Shown here: positions 1 through 5,083 of the stretch, piece after piece
Layout: each line of letters opens with the position of its first letter
How positions within the stretch are numbered: position 1 is the first letter of the stretch
Assembly (NCBI GenBank): GCA_027074255.1
Contig: JALTDI010000298.1
Span: 1-5,083, forward strand
From: Desulfurellales bacterium
GTDB taxonomy: Bacteria > Campylobacterota_A > Desulfurellia > Desulfurellales > Hippeaceae
Reading direction: 5' to 3'
DNA: 5,083 bases
Position numbers and translations under genes: made by a program
The notes under the pieces: generated by a model
Databases searched by the model: none
Seen by the model: only the letters and a program-made list of their open reading frames with translations
What the model was told of the DNA's origin: nothing

Positions 1-365
1 AGTGTTTTACTTAATGGCTCTTTTAAAAATATAACGGAAAGAATGATGGTAAAAACAGGTCCGAAATAATACAGAATAACGGCTGTGGAAATATTTGTTA
101 TTTGGATTGCCCAGAAAAAGAATATCCAGTTTAGTGCAAGCGCCACGCCTGATAAAATCAGCGGCAGGATGGGTTTTATCCTAAAAAATTCCTTCATTCC
201 GAGTTTTTTTACGGAATATGCCATCATAAACGGAAAGGCAAAAAGTACTCTGAAAAATACGAACACCGGCGAGGGGAGGGCGCACCAAATTGAAAAAAGA
301 GGAATCGAACCCCATATAAATGTTGATAAAAACATTTCAAGCAAGCCCTTGTGTTTTTGTTTAAT
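1..365 (-). CDS. EamA/DMT-family membrane transporter, N-terminal part (3' end outside window)
   Basis: About 121 codons are visible on the minus strand, reading off the left edge. The protein is very hydrophobic. It opens with a short basic head, then KGLLEMFLSTFIWGSIPLF as the first membrane segment. Further segments follow: a span ending in FRVLFAFPFMMAY, then ILPLILSGVALALNWIFFFWA, then a segment with TAVILYYFGPVFTIILSVIFL followed by KEPLS. The early 'WGS' helix, the 'NW..FFWAI' helix and the 'P.....L.......KEP.S' ending of the first EamA repeat are typical of drug/metabolite transporters, which are inner-membrane proteins of about 300 residues and ten helices. The substrate cannot be told. 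The frame is closed by a TAA 24 bases before the proposed start, and no ATG or GTG exists before Met at 335. The Shine-Dalgarno site at 374-383 points to ATT at 365 as the start; TTG at 344 and ATG at 335 are alternatives, but ATG would cut into the conserved N-terminus. The gene is divergent from ppaC. Confidence 0.85.
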   Translation of the reverse strand, partial: MKQKHKGLLEMFLSTFIWGSIPLFSIWCALPSPVFVFFRVLFAFPFMMAYSVKKLGMKEFFRIKPILPLILSGVALALNWIFFFWAIQITNISTAVILYYFGPVFTIILSVIFLKEPLSKT

Positions 366-373
366 TTTGCGAT

Positions 374-383
374 CCCCCCTTTC
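374..383 (-). promoter_or_regulatory. Shine-Dalgarno site of the DMT transporter, deciding an ATT start
   Basis: On the minus strand this reads GAAAGGGGGG. The only in-frame codon able to start translation at normal spacing is ATT at 365, eight bases downstream. The next candidates, TTG at 344 and ATG at 335, are 29 and 38 bases away, too far for this site to serve them. Confidence 0.55.
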
Positions 384-398
384 TTATCGGATTTGGAA

Positions 399-427
399 AA
401 TGTATCAAAACAGATAGATAATGTAAA
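399..427 (-). promoter_or_regulatory. Candidate sigma-70 promoter of the DMT transporter
   Basis: On the minus strand a -35 TTTACA (422-427) and a -10 TACATT (399-404) are separated by exactly 17 bases, and the -10 is preceded by TGA, giving an extended -10. Transcription would begin near 392 and leave a leader of roughly 25 bases that includes the Shine-Dalgarno site. The -10 hexamer matches consensus at only four of six positions. The call is by eye. Confidence 0.45.
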
Positions 428-462
428 TGTTATTGATGTTTGCCTTTATCGTAATTTTTTTA

Positions 463-492
463 TTGTTGATAAATTGTATAATGGACTATAAT
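463..492 (+). promoter_or_regulatory. Candidate sigma-70 promoter of ppaC
   Basis: A -35 TTGTTG (463-468) and a perfect -10 TATAAT (487-492) lie 18 bases apart. A second TATAAT sits at 477-482 but has no good -35 at the right distance. A start near 499 would leave a leader of about 25 bases before the ppaC ATG, carrying the AAAGGAG ribosome site. Confidence 0.5.
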
Positions 493-523
493 CCTTAAAG
501 AAAGGCTGAAAAAGGAGAAGAAA

Positions 524-2173
524 ATGGAGAAAATTTATGTGATAGGCCATAAAAACCCCGATACCGATTCGATATGCTCGGCAATGGGCTATGCAGGATT
601 GAAGGAAGTCATTGATAAATCAAAGCGGTATGTTCCTGCAAGATGCGGCAATATAAATAAACAGACGTCGTTTGTTCTTGATAATCTTGGGATGCAGCCG
701 CCTGTTCTGATTAATGATGTATACCCTAAAGTGCATGATGTTATGACGAAGGATATTGTTTCTTTGACTAAAAATGCTCCTTTATTCAGAGTTATGGAAA
801 CAATTAAACAAAAAAATATAAGGCTTATTCCTATTACTGATGAAATTGGAGAATTTAAGGGACTGGTCAGTGTTTTTGAGATATCCGATTTTCTTATTTC
901 GGACAGAATAGATAAAAAACCCAAATATTTGTTTGATATTGAAAATTTCGATGATGTTTTGGGAGGGTATTTTCGTCTGAAGCAGGGACAAAGATATTTT
1001 GAAGCCCGTATTATTATAGGAGCTATGCCTTTTGAAAAATTCAAAGCATATGTCAGCCGTTTCGACCTTTCTAAAATTGTTCTGATTGTGGGTAAGAGAA
1101 CCAAGATTTTGGATTATGCCGTCAAAAACGGTATCGGCTGTATAGTTTTAACCGGTGTAGATAACAAACAGGAGCTTTACGGTTTGGATTTTGCAGGATA
1201 TAAAGGATGTGTTTATATTTCCCCCTTTGACACATCACAAACGGCAAGGAGATTGTCATTGAGCATTCCCATTTCTTACATTATGAATAAGCATCCGCAG
1301 GCTGTTAAAAAAGAAGATTATTTGAGCACGGCAAAGGAGCTTATGGCCGAAAGCAATTACAGGGGTTTGCCGGTTGTTGAAAATAAAAAGCTCGTGGGTA
1401 TTGTTACAAGGTCGGATTTAATAAAAAAATATGCTCAAAAGGTTATACTTGTTGACCATAACGAAATGTCACAGGCCGTTACCGGAATAGAGACAGCGAG
1501 AATTATGGAGATTATAGACCACCACAGACTCGGCACCATAAAGACAAATTACCCCATATTTTTTTATAGCAAGCCCATTGGCAGTACCTGCACCTTAGTT
1601 GCTCAGTTATACAAAAACAGCGGTGTTGAAATTGATAAAAAAACGGCTATTTTGCTTTTAAGCGGCATACTTTCAGATACCATAATTTTAAAATCCCCTA
1701 CAACAACAAAAAGCGATGTGGAAATGGCAGATATATTATCGAGAATCGGCGGTGTGGATATACAAAAATACGGTGAACGTATGTTTAAATCAGCAAGCAC
1801 TCTCAGTTCGATTGATGTGAAAGACATTGTGGGTACAGACCTCAAAATATACGAAGAATACGGCGTGAAGTTCGGCATAGGGCAGGTCGAAACCGTTGAT
1901 TTTAATATTGTTAAAAAGAGAAGGAAAGCGATAGCTGATGAGCTTGAAAAACAAAAGGAAAAGATGGGGCTGAATTGGATTATGCTGCTTGTTACGGATA
2001 TAATAAGCTCAAACAGCATTTTAATTACATCGGGTTTTGAGTGTGAATCCATGCTGCCGTATGAAAGAAGGGGTGTAAACGAGTATTATCTTCCGGGCAT
2101 TTTATCTCGCAAAAAACAACTCCTGCCATCCGTTTTAAGCGTTCTTGAGGAATTCTCAACAAAGCGCAGGTGA
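524..2173 (+). CDS. ppaC: CBS/DRTGG-domain manganese-dependent inorganic pyrophosphatase (family II)
   Basis: This is a cytoplasmic enzyme that hydrolyses pyrophosphate to two phosphates and so pulls biosynthetic reactions forward. The DHH-family active site is complete: GHKNPDTDS at 8-16 (ligands H9, D13, D15), DHNE at 311-314, DHHR at 332-335 and D385 in the LSDT motif. The C-terminal DHHA2 domain carries substrate-binding SRKKQ at 528-532. The spacings D311-H333-D385 equal those known for Bacillus subtilis PpaC (D75-H97-D149). At 549 residues it is about 240 longer than the 309-residue plain enzyme. The extra part is a regulatory insert: CBS1 (about 70-127), a DRTGG-like domain (about 137-248, with SPFDTSQTARRL near its end) and CBS2 (about 251-305). 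In this family the insert binds adenine nucleotides; AMP and ADP inhibit, ATP or diadenosine polyphosphates activate. The start is fixed by AAAGGAG at 511-517, six bases upstream of ATG. It is a single-gene unit, divergent from the transporter and convergent with lysE. Confidence 0.96.
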   Translation: MEKIYVIGHKNPDTDSICSAMGYAGLKEVIDKSKRYVPARCGNINKQTSFVLDNLGMQPPVLINDVYPKVHDVMTKDIVSLTKNAPLFRVMETIKQKNIRLIPITDEIGEFKGLVSVFEISDFLISDRIDKKPKYLFDIENFDDVLGGYFRLKQGQRYFEARIIIGAMPFEKFKAYVSRFDLSKIVLIVGKRTKILDYAVKNGIGCIVLTGVDNKQELYGLDFAGYKGCVYISPFDTSQTARRLSLSIPISYIMNKHPQAVKKEDYLSTAKELMAESNYRGLPVVENKKLVGIVTRSDLIKKYAQKVILVDHNEMSQAVTGIETARIMEIIDHHRLGTIKTNYPIFFYSKPIGSTCTLVAQLYKNSGVEIDKKTAILLLSGILSDTIILKSPTTTKSDVEMADILSRIGGVDIQKYGERMFKSASTLSSIDVKDIVGTDLKIYEEYGVKFGIGQVETVDFNIVKKRRKAIADELEKQKEKMGLNWIMLLVTDIISSNSILITSGFECESMLPYERRGVNEYYLPGILSRKKQLLPSVLSVLEEFSTKRR

Positions 2174-2185
2174 TTTGTTAGACAA

Positions 2186-2803
2186 TTATCTTATGGCGAT
2201 GGCTATTGAGCTTATCAGCATTGATATGCCGAAAAACGATAAAATTAAAGATGATATGACATTGACCGTCTTAAATATTTTTGATGTTATAAAGTGTTTT
2301 GTTTTGTGTACAAAAAAGGGCATTATTGTTATCCATAATGTTATGGCAAAAATTACTCCGGATACCGTTAATAACGGGTTGAGTTTTTTTGCAGCAACGT
2401 ATGTGGCGACACTAAGCCAAAATCCTATGGTGTAAGGGTTCATTAAGGTCAAAGAGAAGCCTTTTAAATATGATTTAAAAATACCTTTTGCCGTTTTTTG
2501 GATTTCAAGGTTCTCGATATTTAAATTTCTGTTTTTAAAGGTAATAAAGGCGATATAAAGGAGAAAAATGCTTCCGATAATGCCTATTGCGGAGAGTATG
2601 TTCTGATGATTTTTTATGTGAGAGACAAAACCTATCAATATCAGGGTTAAATAGGTTAAATCGGCACTCATTGCTCCTGCTCCGAGCAATACGGCATTCT
2701 TGTAGGATATTAAAGCTTCATTCATAATCAAAATATTTATAGGGCCAATGGGCACGCTCGCCCCAAAGCCGAGAAGAAGTCCTTCGATTAAAGAACCGAG
2801 CAT
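2186..2803 (-). CDS. LysE-family amino-acid/metabolite exporter
   Basis: This is a 205-residue integral membrane protein, the normal length for the LysE/RhtB superfamily of exporters for amino acids and related compounds. It shows the N-terminal signature GFGASVPIGPINILIMNEAL at 12-31 (family pattern G...S.P.GP), a second helix at about 37-60, then FLLYIAFITFKNR at 80-92, which closely follows the family's third-helix motif. After a hydrophilic loop (93-108) comes KGFSLTLMNPYTIGFWLSV at 114-132, the conserved 'N.....NP' motif at the start of the second half, and two more helices at about 143-165 and 180-203. Six membrane segments are expected. The substrate cannot be deduced. ATG is preceded by AAAGGCGG on the minus strand, six bases away. 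The stop is 12 bp from the ppaC stop (convergent). The DUF59 gene lies 102 bp upstream on the same strand, so co-transcription is possible but the gap is wide. Confidence 0.88.
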   Translation of the reverse strand: MLGSLIEGLLLGFGASVPIGPINILIMNEALISYKNAVLLGAGAMSADLTYLTLILIGFVSHIKNHQNILSAIGIIGSIFLLYIAFITFKNRNLNIENLEIQKTAKGIFKSYLKGFSLTLMNPYTIGFWLSVATYVAAKKLNPLLTVSGVIFAITLWITIMPFFVHKTKHFITSKIFKTVNVISSLILSFFGISMLISSIAIAIR

Positions 2804-2828
2804 TAATAACCGCCTTTTTAAGCATTCT

Positions 2829-2855
2829 TTTATATTATTTTACAGGAAAATACAA
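2829..2855 (-). promoter_or_regulatory. Weak candidate promoter of the LysE-family gene
   Basis: On the minus strand TTGTAT (2850-2855) and TATAAA (2829-2834) lie 15 bases apart, shorter than ideal. No hairpin-plus-T-run terminator is visible in the 102-bp gap, so readthrough from the DUF59 gene is an alternative source of transcription. Confidence 0.22.
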
Positions 2856-2905
2856 CGGTGTTTCTTTAAAGCGGAGCCTTGAATAATGCAATTCTTGATA
2901 TAGTC

Positions 2906-3184
2906 TTAGAGAAGAAACTCCACACTGTCAATATCTTCATATGCCATGAATCTCTTTGAAAGCTCGTCGGTAATTTTCTTCTGCACCATCCACGCAATGG
3001 GGAGGCATCCCACACAAGACGGGTTTCTTCTTAGAAAATCACATTTTACCACAAGATGCCGTTTCTCTTCAACGTAGTCCGCATATTTGACAAGTCCCAA
3101 ATCGAATACGGACATCTCGGTTTCAGGGTCTTTCACCTCTTTCAAGATTTCAACTATCTCGTCTTTTGACGGAACGTGCGGCAT
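2906..3184 (-). CDS. DUF59/MIP18-family protein (iron-sulfur cluster assembly factor type)
   Basis: This is a small soluble protein of 92 residues, a usual size for a stand-alone DUF59 domain. It shows the family's hallmarks: an N-terminal helix IVEILKEVKDPE ending in the DPE motif (19-21), then DLGLV at 28-32 followed by a strand with VEEKRHLVVKCDF. The conserved cysteine loop appears as NPSCVGCLPIAW, with C57 and C60 in a Cys-x2-Cys arrangement plus C48, instead of the more common single 'GCP' cysteine. Relatives (SufT, PaaD, MIP18) act in maturation or transfer of Fe-S clusters; the exact client here is unknown. No suf or isc gene is in the window. ATG is preceded on the minus strand by AAAGGAG (3190-3196), five bases away. 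Confidence is high for the family and low for a specific role. Confidence 0.85.
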   Translation of the reverse strand: MPHVPSKDEIVEILKEVKDPETEMSVFDLGLVKYADYVEEKRHLVVKCDFLRRNPSCVGCLPIAWMVQKKITDELSKRFMAYEDIDSVEFLL

Positions 3185-3205
3185 ACCAGCTCCTTTCTTG
3201 TTTGT

Positions 3206-3211
3206 ATTATA
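3206..3211 (-). promoter_or_regulatory. Candidate -10 element of the DUF59 gene
   Basis: A perfect TATAAT on the minus strand lies about 22 bases before the DUF59 start codon. No convincing -35 is seen 16-18 bases upstream, and the predicted leader of about 15 bases would barely contain the ribosome site. Weak call. Confidence 0.25.
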
Positions 3212-3324
3212 AAATCACTTTTAGTTTATGTGTTTTATTAAAAAAATCAACCCGGAGAAATTTCTAATAGTTATTTTGTCCTGATATCGTAGAATCTCAT
3301 AATCTCCTGAAATGGAATAATCTG

Positions 3325-3377
3325 CAGGCTTTATTTTTGAATAGTGGTATTTTTGTTATAGTTGCCCTAAAAGCCTG
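3325..3377. repeat. Inverted repeat with 8-bp arms and 37-base loop
   Basis: CAGGCTTT (3325-3332) is matched exactly by its reverse complement AAAGCCTG (3370-3377). The loop is long and no T-run follows on either strand, so it does not look like a terminator. An 8-bp match over this distance could arise by chance. Confidence 0.3.
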
Positions 3378-3419
3378 ATAAAACCGTTTACATTTGTTGA
3401 AGTATCATATAACCTTGTC

Positions 3420-3451
3420 ATAGAAGCATTTTTAACGGTATAGAAGTATTT
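3420..3451. repeat. Direct repeat ATAGAAG(C/T)ATTT with 20-bp period
   Basis: ATAGAAGCATTT (3420-3431) recurs as ATAGAAGTATTT (3440-3451), 11 of 12 bases the same. The starts are 20 bp apart, about two helical turns, so both copies face the same side of the DNA. They lie 165-195 bases before the predicted sigma-54 start site, a distance where activators commonly bind. It does not resemble the NtrC palindrome. Confidence 0.4.
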
Positions 3452-3541
3452 CTGTATCTATTTGTACCGGTTTGTTCATCTTAAAACTTCTAATATTTTA
3501 ATACAATAATGTAGTTTAATTAACATAATTGTAAATATATA

Positions 3542-3554
3542 TTGTATAATACAA
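3542..3554. repeat. 13-bp palindrome TTGTATAATACAA, operator-like
   Basis: Six-base arms TTGTAT and ATACAA flank a single central A, a perfect odd-length dyad. It contains a TATAAT (3545-3550) that could itself be a -10 with a weak TTAACA (3520-3525) 19 bases upstream. Related half-sites lie nearby: ATACAAT at 3501-3507 and ATTGTAA at 3528-3534. In DNA this AT-rich, part of this may be chance. Confidence 0.35.
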
Positions 3555-3575
3555 CCTTAGATGTGTATCTTTTAC

Positions 3576-3584
3576 TGTTATAAT
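3576..3584 (+). promoter_or_regulatory. Extended -10 promoter candidate upstream of glnK
   Basis: TGTTATAAT is a TGn extended -10 with a perfect TATAAT hexamer at 3579-3584. The hexamer 17 bases upstream (CTTAGA, 3556-3561) is a poor -35. It would start transcription near 3591, inside the sigma-54-like element, so the two promoters would be alternatives. Confidence 0.35.
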
Positions 3585-3589
3585 AATAT

Positions 3590-3605
3590 AGGAACAATAT
3601 TTGCT
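3590..3605 (+). promoter_or_regulatory. Candidate sigma-54 (RpoN) promoter of glnK-amtB
   Basis: AGGAACAATATTTGCT fits the consensus TGGCACRNNNNTTGCW at 10 of 12 defined positions, including the invariant GG (3591-3592) and GC (3603-3604) with the required 10-base separation. Transcription would begin near 3616, leaving a leader of about 26 bases with the ribosome site AAGGAGGAG. Nitrogen-controlled sigma-54 promoters in front of glnK-amtB are well known in Proteobacteria. The match was made by eye, and whether this organism has RpoN is not visible here. Confidence 0.5.
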
Positions 3606-3641
3606 TACTATATGTCGGAAATAATTAAGAAGGAGGAGTTT

Positions 3642-3980
3642 ATGAAAAAAGTTGAGGCTATTATAAGACCCTTTCAGTTGGATAGCGTAAAAGAGGCTCT
3701 GCTTGAAATAGGAATAAAGGGTATGAGCGTTTCTGAGGTTAAGGGTTACGGAAGACAAAAAGGACACACCGAAATTTACAGAGGCGCCGAATATGTTGTG
3801 GATTTCTTGCCCAAGATTAAGGTTGAGGTTGTTATAAAGGATGAGGATTTGGATAACGTTTTGGATGCAATAATAAACTCGGCAAAAACCGGCAAAATAG
3901 GGGATGGTAAAATCTTCGTAAGCAGCGTTGAAAAGGCTGTGAGGATAAGAACGGGTGAAATAGATAAAGATGCTATTTGA
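3642..3980 (+). CDS. glnK: P-II family nitrogen regulator (GlnK/GlnB)
   Basis: This 112-residue protein is exactly the length of the Escherichia coli P-II proteins. It forms a trimer that senses ATP/ADP and 2-oxoglutarate and controls the ammonium transporter and nitrogen metabolism. Visible hallmarks are: IIRPFQLDSVKEAL at 7-20; GYGRQKGHTEIYRGAEY at 35-51 leading into the T-loop, with Q39 for 2-oxoglutarate/Mg-ATP binding and Y51, the uridylylation site of proteobacterial P-II; FLPKIKVEVV at 55-64; the B-loop TGKIGDGKIFV at 83-93; and the C-terminal RIRTGE at 101-106. ATG at 3642 is chosen because AAGGAGGAG (3630-3638) sits just upstream and the protein then begins MKKVEAIIRPF like other P-II; the same frame is open further upstream but is not conserved. 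K3 and D54 resemble GlnB more than GlnK, yet linkage to amtB is the GlnK arrangement. Confidence 0.97.
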   Translation: MKKVEAIIRPFQLDSVKEALLEIGIKGMSVSEVKGYGRQKGHTEIYRGAEYVVDFLPKIKVEVVIKDEDLDNVLDAIINSAKTGKIGDGKIFVSSVEKAVRIRTGEIDKDAI

Positions 3981-3993
3981 GGAGGGATTTTAG

Positions 3994-5083
3994 ATGAAAT
4001 TTATTAATAAAATTATGGCGGGGCTATTAGTATTCCTGTCTGTACCGTCAGTTACATTTGCAGCTAATAAGGCAATTAACTCTGGTGATACGGCATGGAT
4101 GCTCACATCTACTGCGCTTGTTATGATAATGACACCTGCGGGGTTGGCTCTTTTTTATGGCGGTATGTCAAGAGGGAAAAATATACTCAATACAATGGGA
4201 TTGTCATTGATGGCTTATGCCGTGGTCAGCGTTGTATGGGTAATGTGGGGATATAGTTTGTCGTTTGGAAATGATATACACGGATTAATAGGGTCTTTAC
4301 AGTATTTATTTATGTCCGGCATCGGAGTAAAAACTCTCTCAGGCAGCATACCCACATTTGTTTTTGTCTCTTTTCAGATGACATTTGCAGCAATAACCGT
4401 AGGTTTAATCAGCGGCAGTGTTGTTGAGAGACTAAAATTTTCATCATGGATAGTATTCACGGTTTTGTGGGTAACATTCGTATATGCCCCTGTTGCTCAC
4501 TGGGTTTGGGGTGGAGGATGGCTGTCAAATTTAGGGACGCTGGATTTTGCAGGCGGAACGGTTGTGCATATAAACGCCGGTGTTGCAGGTTTGATATTTG
4601 CTCTTATGCTCGGCAAGAGAAGAGGTTTTAGAAAAATTGCAATGCCTCCTTCTTCAATCGTATTGACTGTCCTTGGTGCAGCGCTTCTGTGGTTCGGGTG
4701 GTTTGGATTTAATGCAGGAAGCGAATTGGCTGCAGACGGTTTGTCGGGTTCTGCTTTTTTATCAACAAACACTGCGGCTGCCATTGGAGCAATAAGCTGG
4801 ATGTCTGCTGAGTGGATTGCTAATAAACACCCAACAATGCTCGGTGCAGCATCAGGTGCTGTGGCTGGTCTTGTAGCTATTACACCGGCAGCAGGATTTG
4901 TAAACATTTTAGGGGCTCTTGTAATAGGGGCCGTATCCGGCGTTCTGGGGTGGTTCGGCGCAAGTTATCTAAAATACAGATTTGATTATGACGATTCTCT
5001 TGATGCCTTCGGTGTGCACGGACTTAACGGAATATGGGGAGCGCTCGCAACGGGTATCTTTGCAGACCCGGCAATAGGCTCTG
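3994..5083 (+). CDS. amtB: Ammonium transporter Amt (3' end outside window)
   Basis: The reading frame stays open from ATG to the window edge (363 codons), lacking only the last helix or so and the C-terminal tail. It is an inner-membrane trimeric channel for ammonium. Residues 1-23 form a signal peptide (basic start, hydrophobic core, TFA before AN). Allowing for a uniform shift of 24 against mature E. coli AmtB numbering, all key residues are present: Phe gate F131 and F239, W172 and S243 of the outer recruitment site, D184, and the twin histidines H192 (GGTVVHINAG) and H342 (FGVHGLNGIWG), exactly 150 apart as in E. coli. The motifs FQMTFAAITVGLISGSVVER (127-146) and WFGWFGFNAGS (233-243) are family signatures. 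GGAGGG directly after the glnK stop serves as ribosome site, seven bases before ATG. The 13-bp gap indicates one operon with glnK, whose product is expected to block this channel. Confidence 0.97.
   Translation, partial: MKFINKIMAGLLVFLSVPSVTFAANKAINSGDTAWMLTSTALVMIMTPAGLALFYGGMSRGKNILNTMGLSLMAYAVVSVVWVMWGYSLSFGNDIHGLIGSLQYLFMSGIGVKTLSGSIPTFVFVSFQMTFAAITVGLISGSVVERLKFSSWIVFTVLWVTFVYAPVAHWVWGGGWLSNLGTLDFAGGTVVHINAGVAGLIFALMLGKRRGFRKIAMPPSSIVLTVLGAALLWFGWFGFNAGSELAADGLSGSAFLSTNTAAAIGAISWMSAEWIANKHPTMLGAASGAVAGLVAITPAAGFVNILGALVIGAVSGVLGWFGASYLKYRFDYDDSLDAFGVHGLNGIWGALATGIFADPAIGS

Larger units (their letters stand above)
3185..3641. other. Non-coding divergent intergenic region upstream of glnK
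   Basis: These 457 bases between the DUF59 gene and glnK are strongly AT-rich and contain no open frame with recognisable protein character. They hold the DUF59 and glnK promoter candidates, a 10-bp palindrome AGAAATTTCT (3256-3265), an inverted repeat, a direct repeat and a 13-bp operator-like palindrome, listed separately. The region is long for this compact window, consistent with control by distant activator sites or an unrecognised small RNA; neither is shown directly. Confidence 0.6.

Noticed and set aside
85..417. Open frame of 110 codons on the plus strand at the left end
   Set aside because: It lies opposite the DMT transporter, whose minus-strand frame has clear membrane-protein motifs; the plus-strand translation has no recognisable character.
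589..1104. Minus-strand open frames inside ppaC (also 782-991 and 1603-2052)
   Set aside because: They are antisense to strongly conserved pyrophosphatase sequence and have no ribosome site or family resemblance.
2145..2159. Inverted repeat TTGAG-GAATT-CTCAA as a possible terminator of ppaC
   Set aside because: The stem is only five base pairs, lies inside the coding region and is not followed by a T-run on either strand.
2145..2435. Plus-strand open frame overlapping the ppaC end and antisense to lysE
   Set aside because: The LysE-family motifs are on the minus strand, and this frame has no conserved features.
3561..3641. Upstream extension of the P-II protein to an ATG at 3561
   Set aside because: The extra 27 residues are not P-II-like, the region holds promoter elements, and the strong ribosome site at 3630-3638 sets the start at 3642.
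3516..3767. Minus-strand open frame of 83 codons across the glnK promoter and start
   Set aside because: The translation is low-complexity and Tyr/Asn/Ile-rich as expected from AT-rich non-coding DNA, and it overlaps conserved glnK coding sequence.
4446..4907. Plus-strand frame 4446-4631 and minus-strand frame 4497-4907
   Set aside because: Both fall within amtB, which is intact in its own frame with all key channel residues.

Overview
This is an ordinary-looking stretch of bacterial chromosome. It is AT-rich, densely coded and has clear Shine-Dalgarno sites (AAAGGAG, AAGGAGGAG). It holds six protein genes, two of them cut by the window edges. I see no tRNA, rRNA, CRISPR array, insertion sequence or phage gene. 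Taxonomy is uncertain. The family II pyrophosphatase with inserted CBS and DRTGG-like domains is typical of Clostridia and some other anaerobes. The Amt protein has a cleavable-looking signal peptide, and the P-II gene has a sigma-54-like promoter; both also fit Gram-negative anaerobic phyla such as Deferribacterota. I would say only: a low-GC, probably anaerobic bacterium.

Left part (1-2173): a divergent pair. On the minus strand is the N-terminal part of an EamA/DMT-type membrane transporter, which apparently starts at a rare ATT codon. On the plus strand is a complete 549-residue CBS/DRTGG-regulated manganese-dependent inorganic pyrophosphatase (ppaC). The 158-bp gap between them carries a candidate promoter for each.

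Middle part (2186-3184): two minus-strand genes, a LysE-family amino-acid exporter that converges on ppaC with only 12 bp between the stop codons, and a small DUF59/MIP18-family protein of the type linked to iron-sulfur cluster assembly.

Right part (3185-5083): a non-coding AT-rich region of about 457 bp leads into a P-II nitrogen regulator gene followed 13 bp later by an ammonium transporter gene that runs off the window. This is the classic glnK-amtB operon: the P-II trimer senses ATP/ADP and 2-oxoglutarate and plugs the Amt channel when nitrogen is plentiful. Upstream of it are a good match to a sigma-54 (RpoN) promoter, an alternative extended -10 promoter, a 12-bp direct repeat with 20-bp period, and short palindromes. 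These make the regulatory region the part most worth a second look.

I found no evidence of a new multi-gene system here. The notable points are regulatory or at gene-detail level: the ATT start, the sigma-54 candidate, the repeats upstream of glnK, and the Cys-x2-Cys variant of the DUF59 protein.
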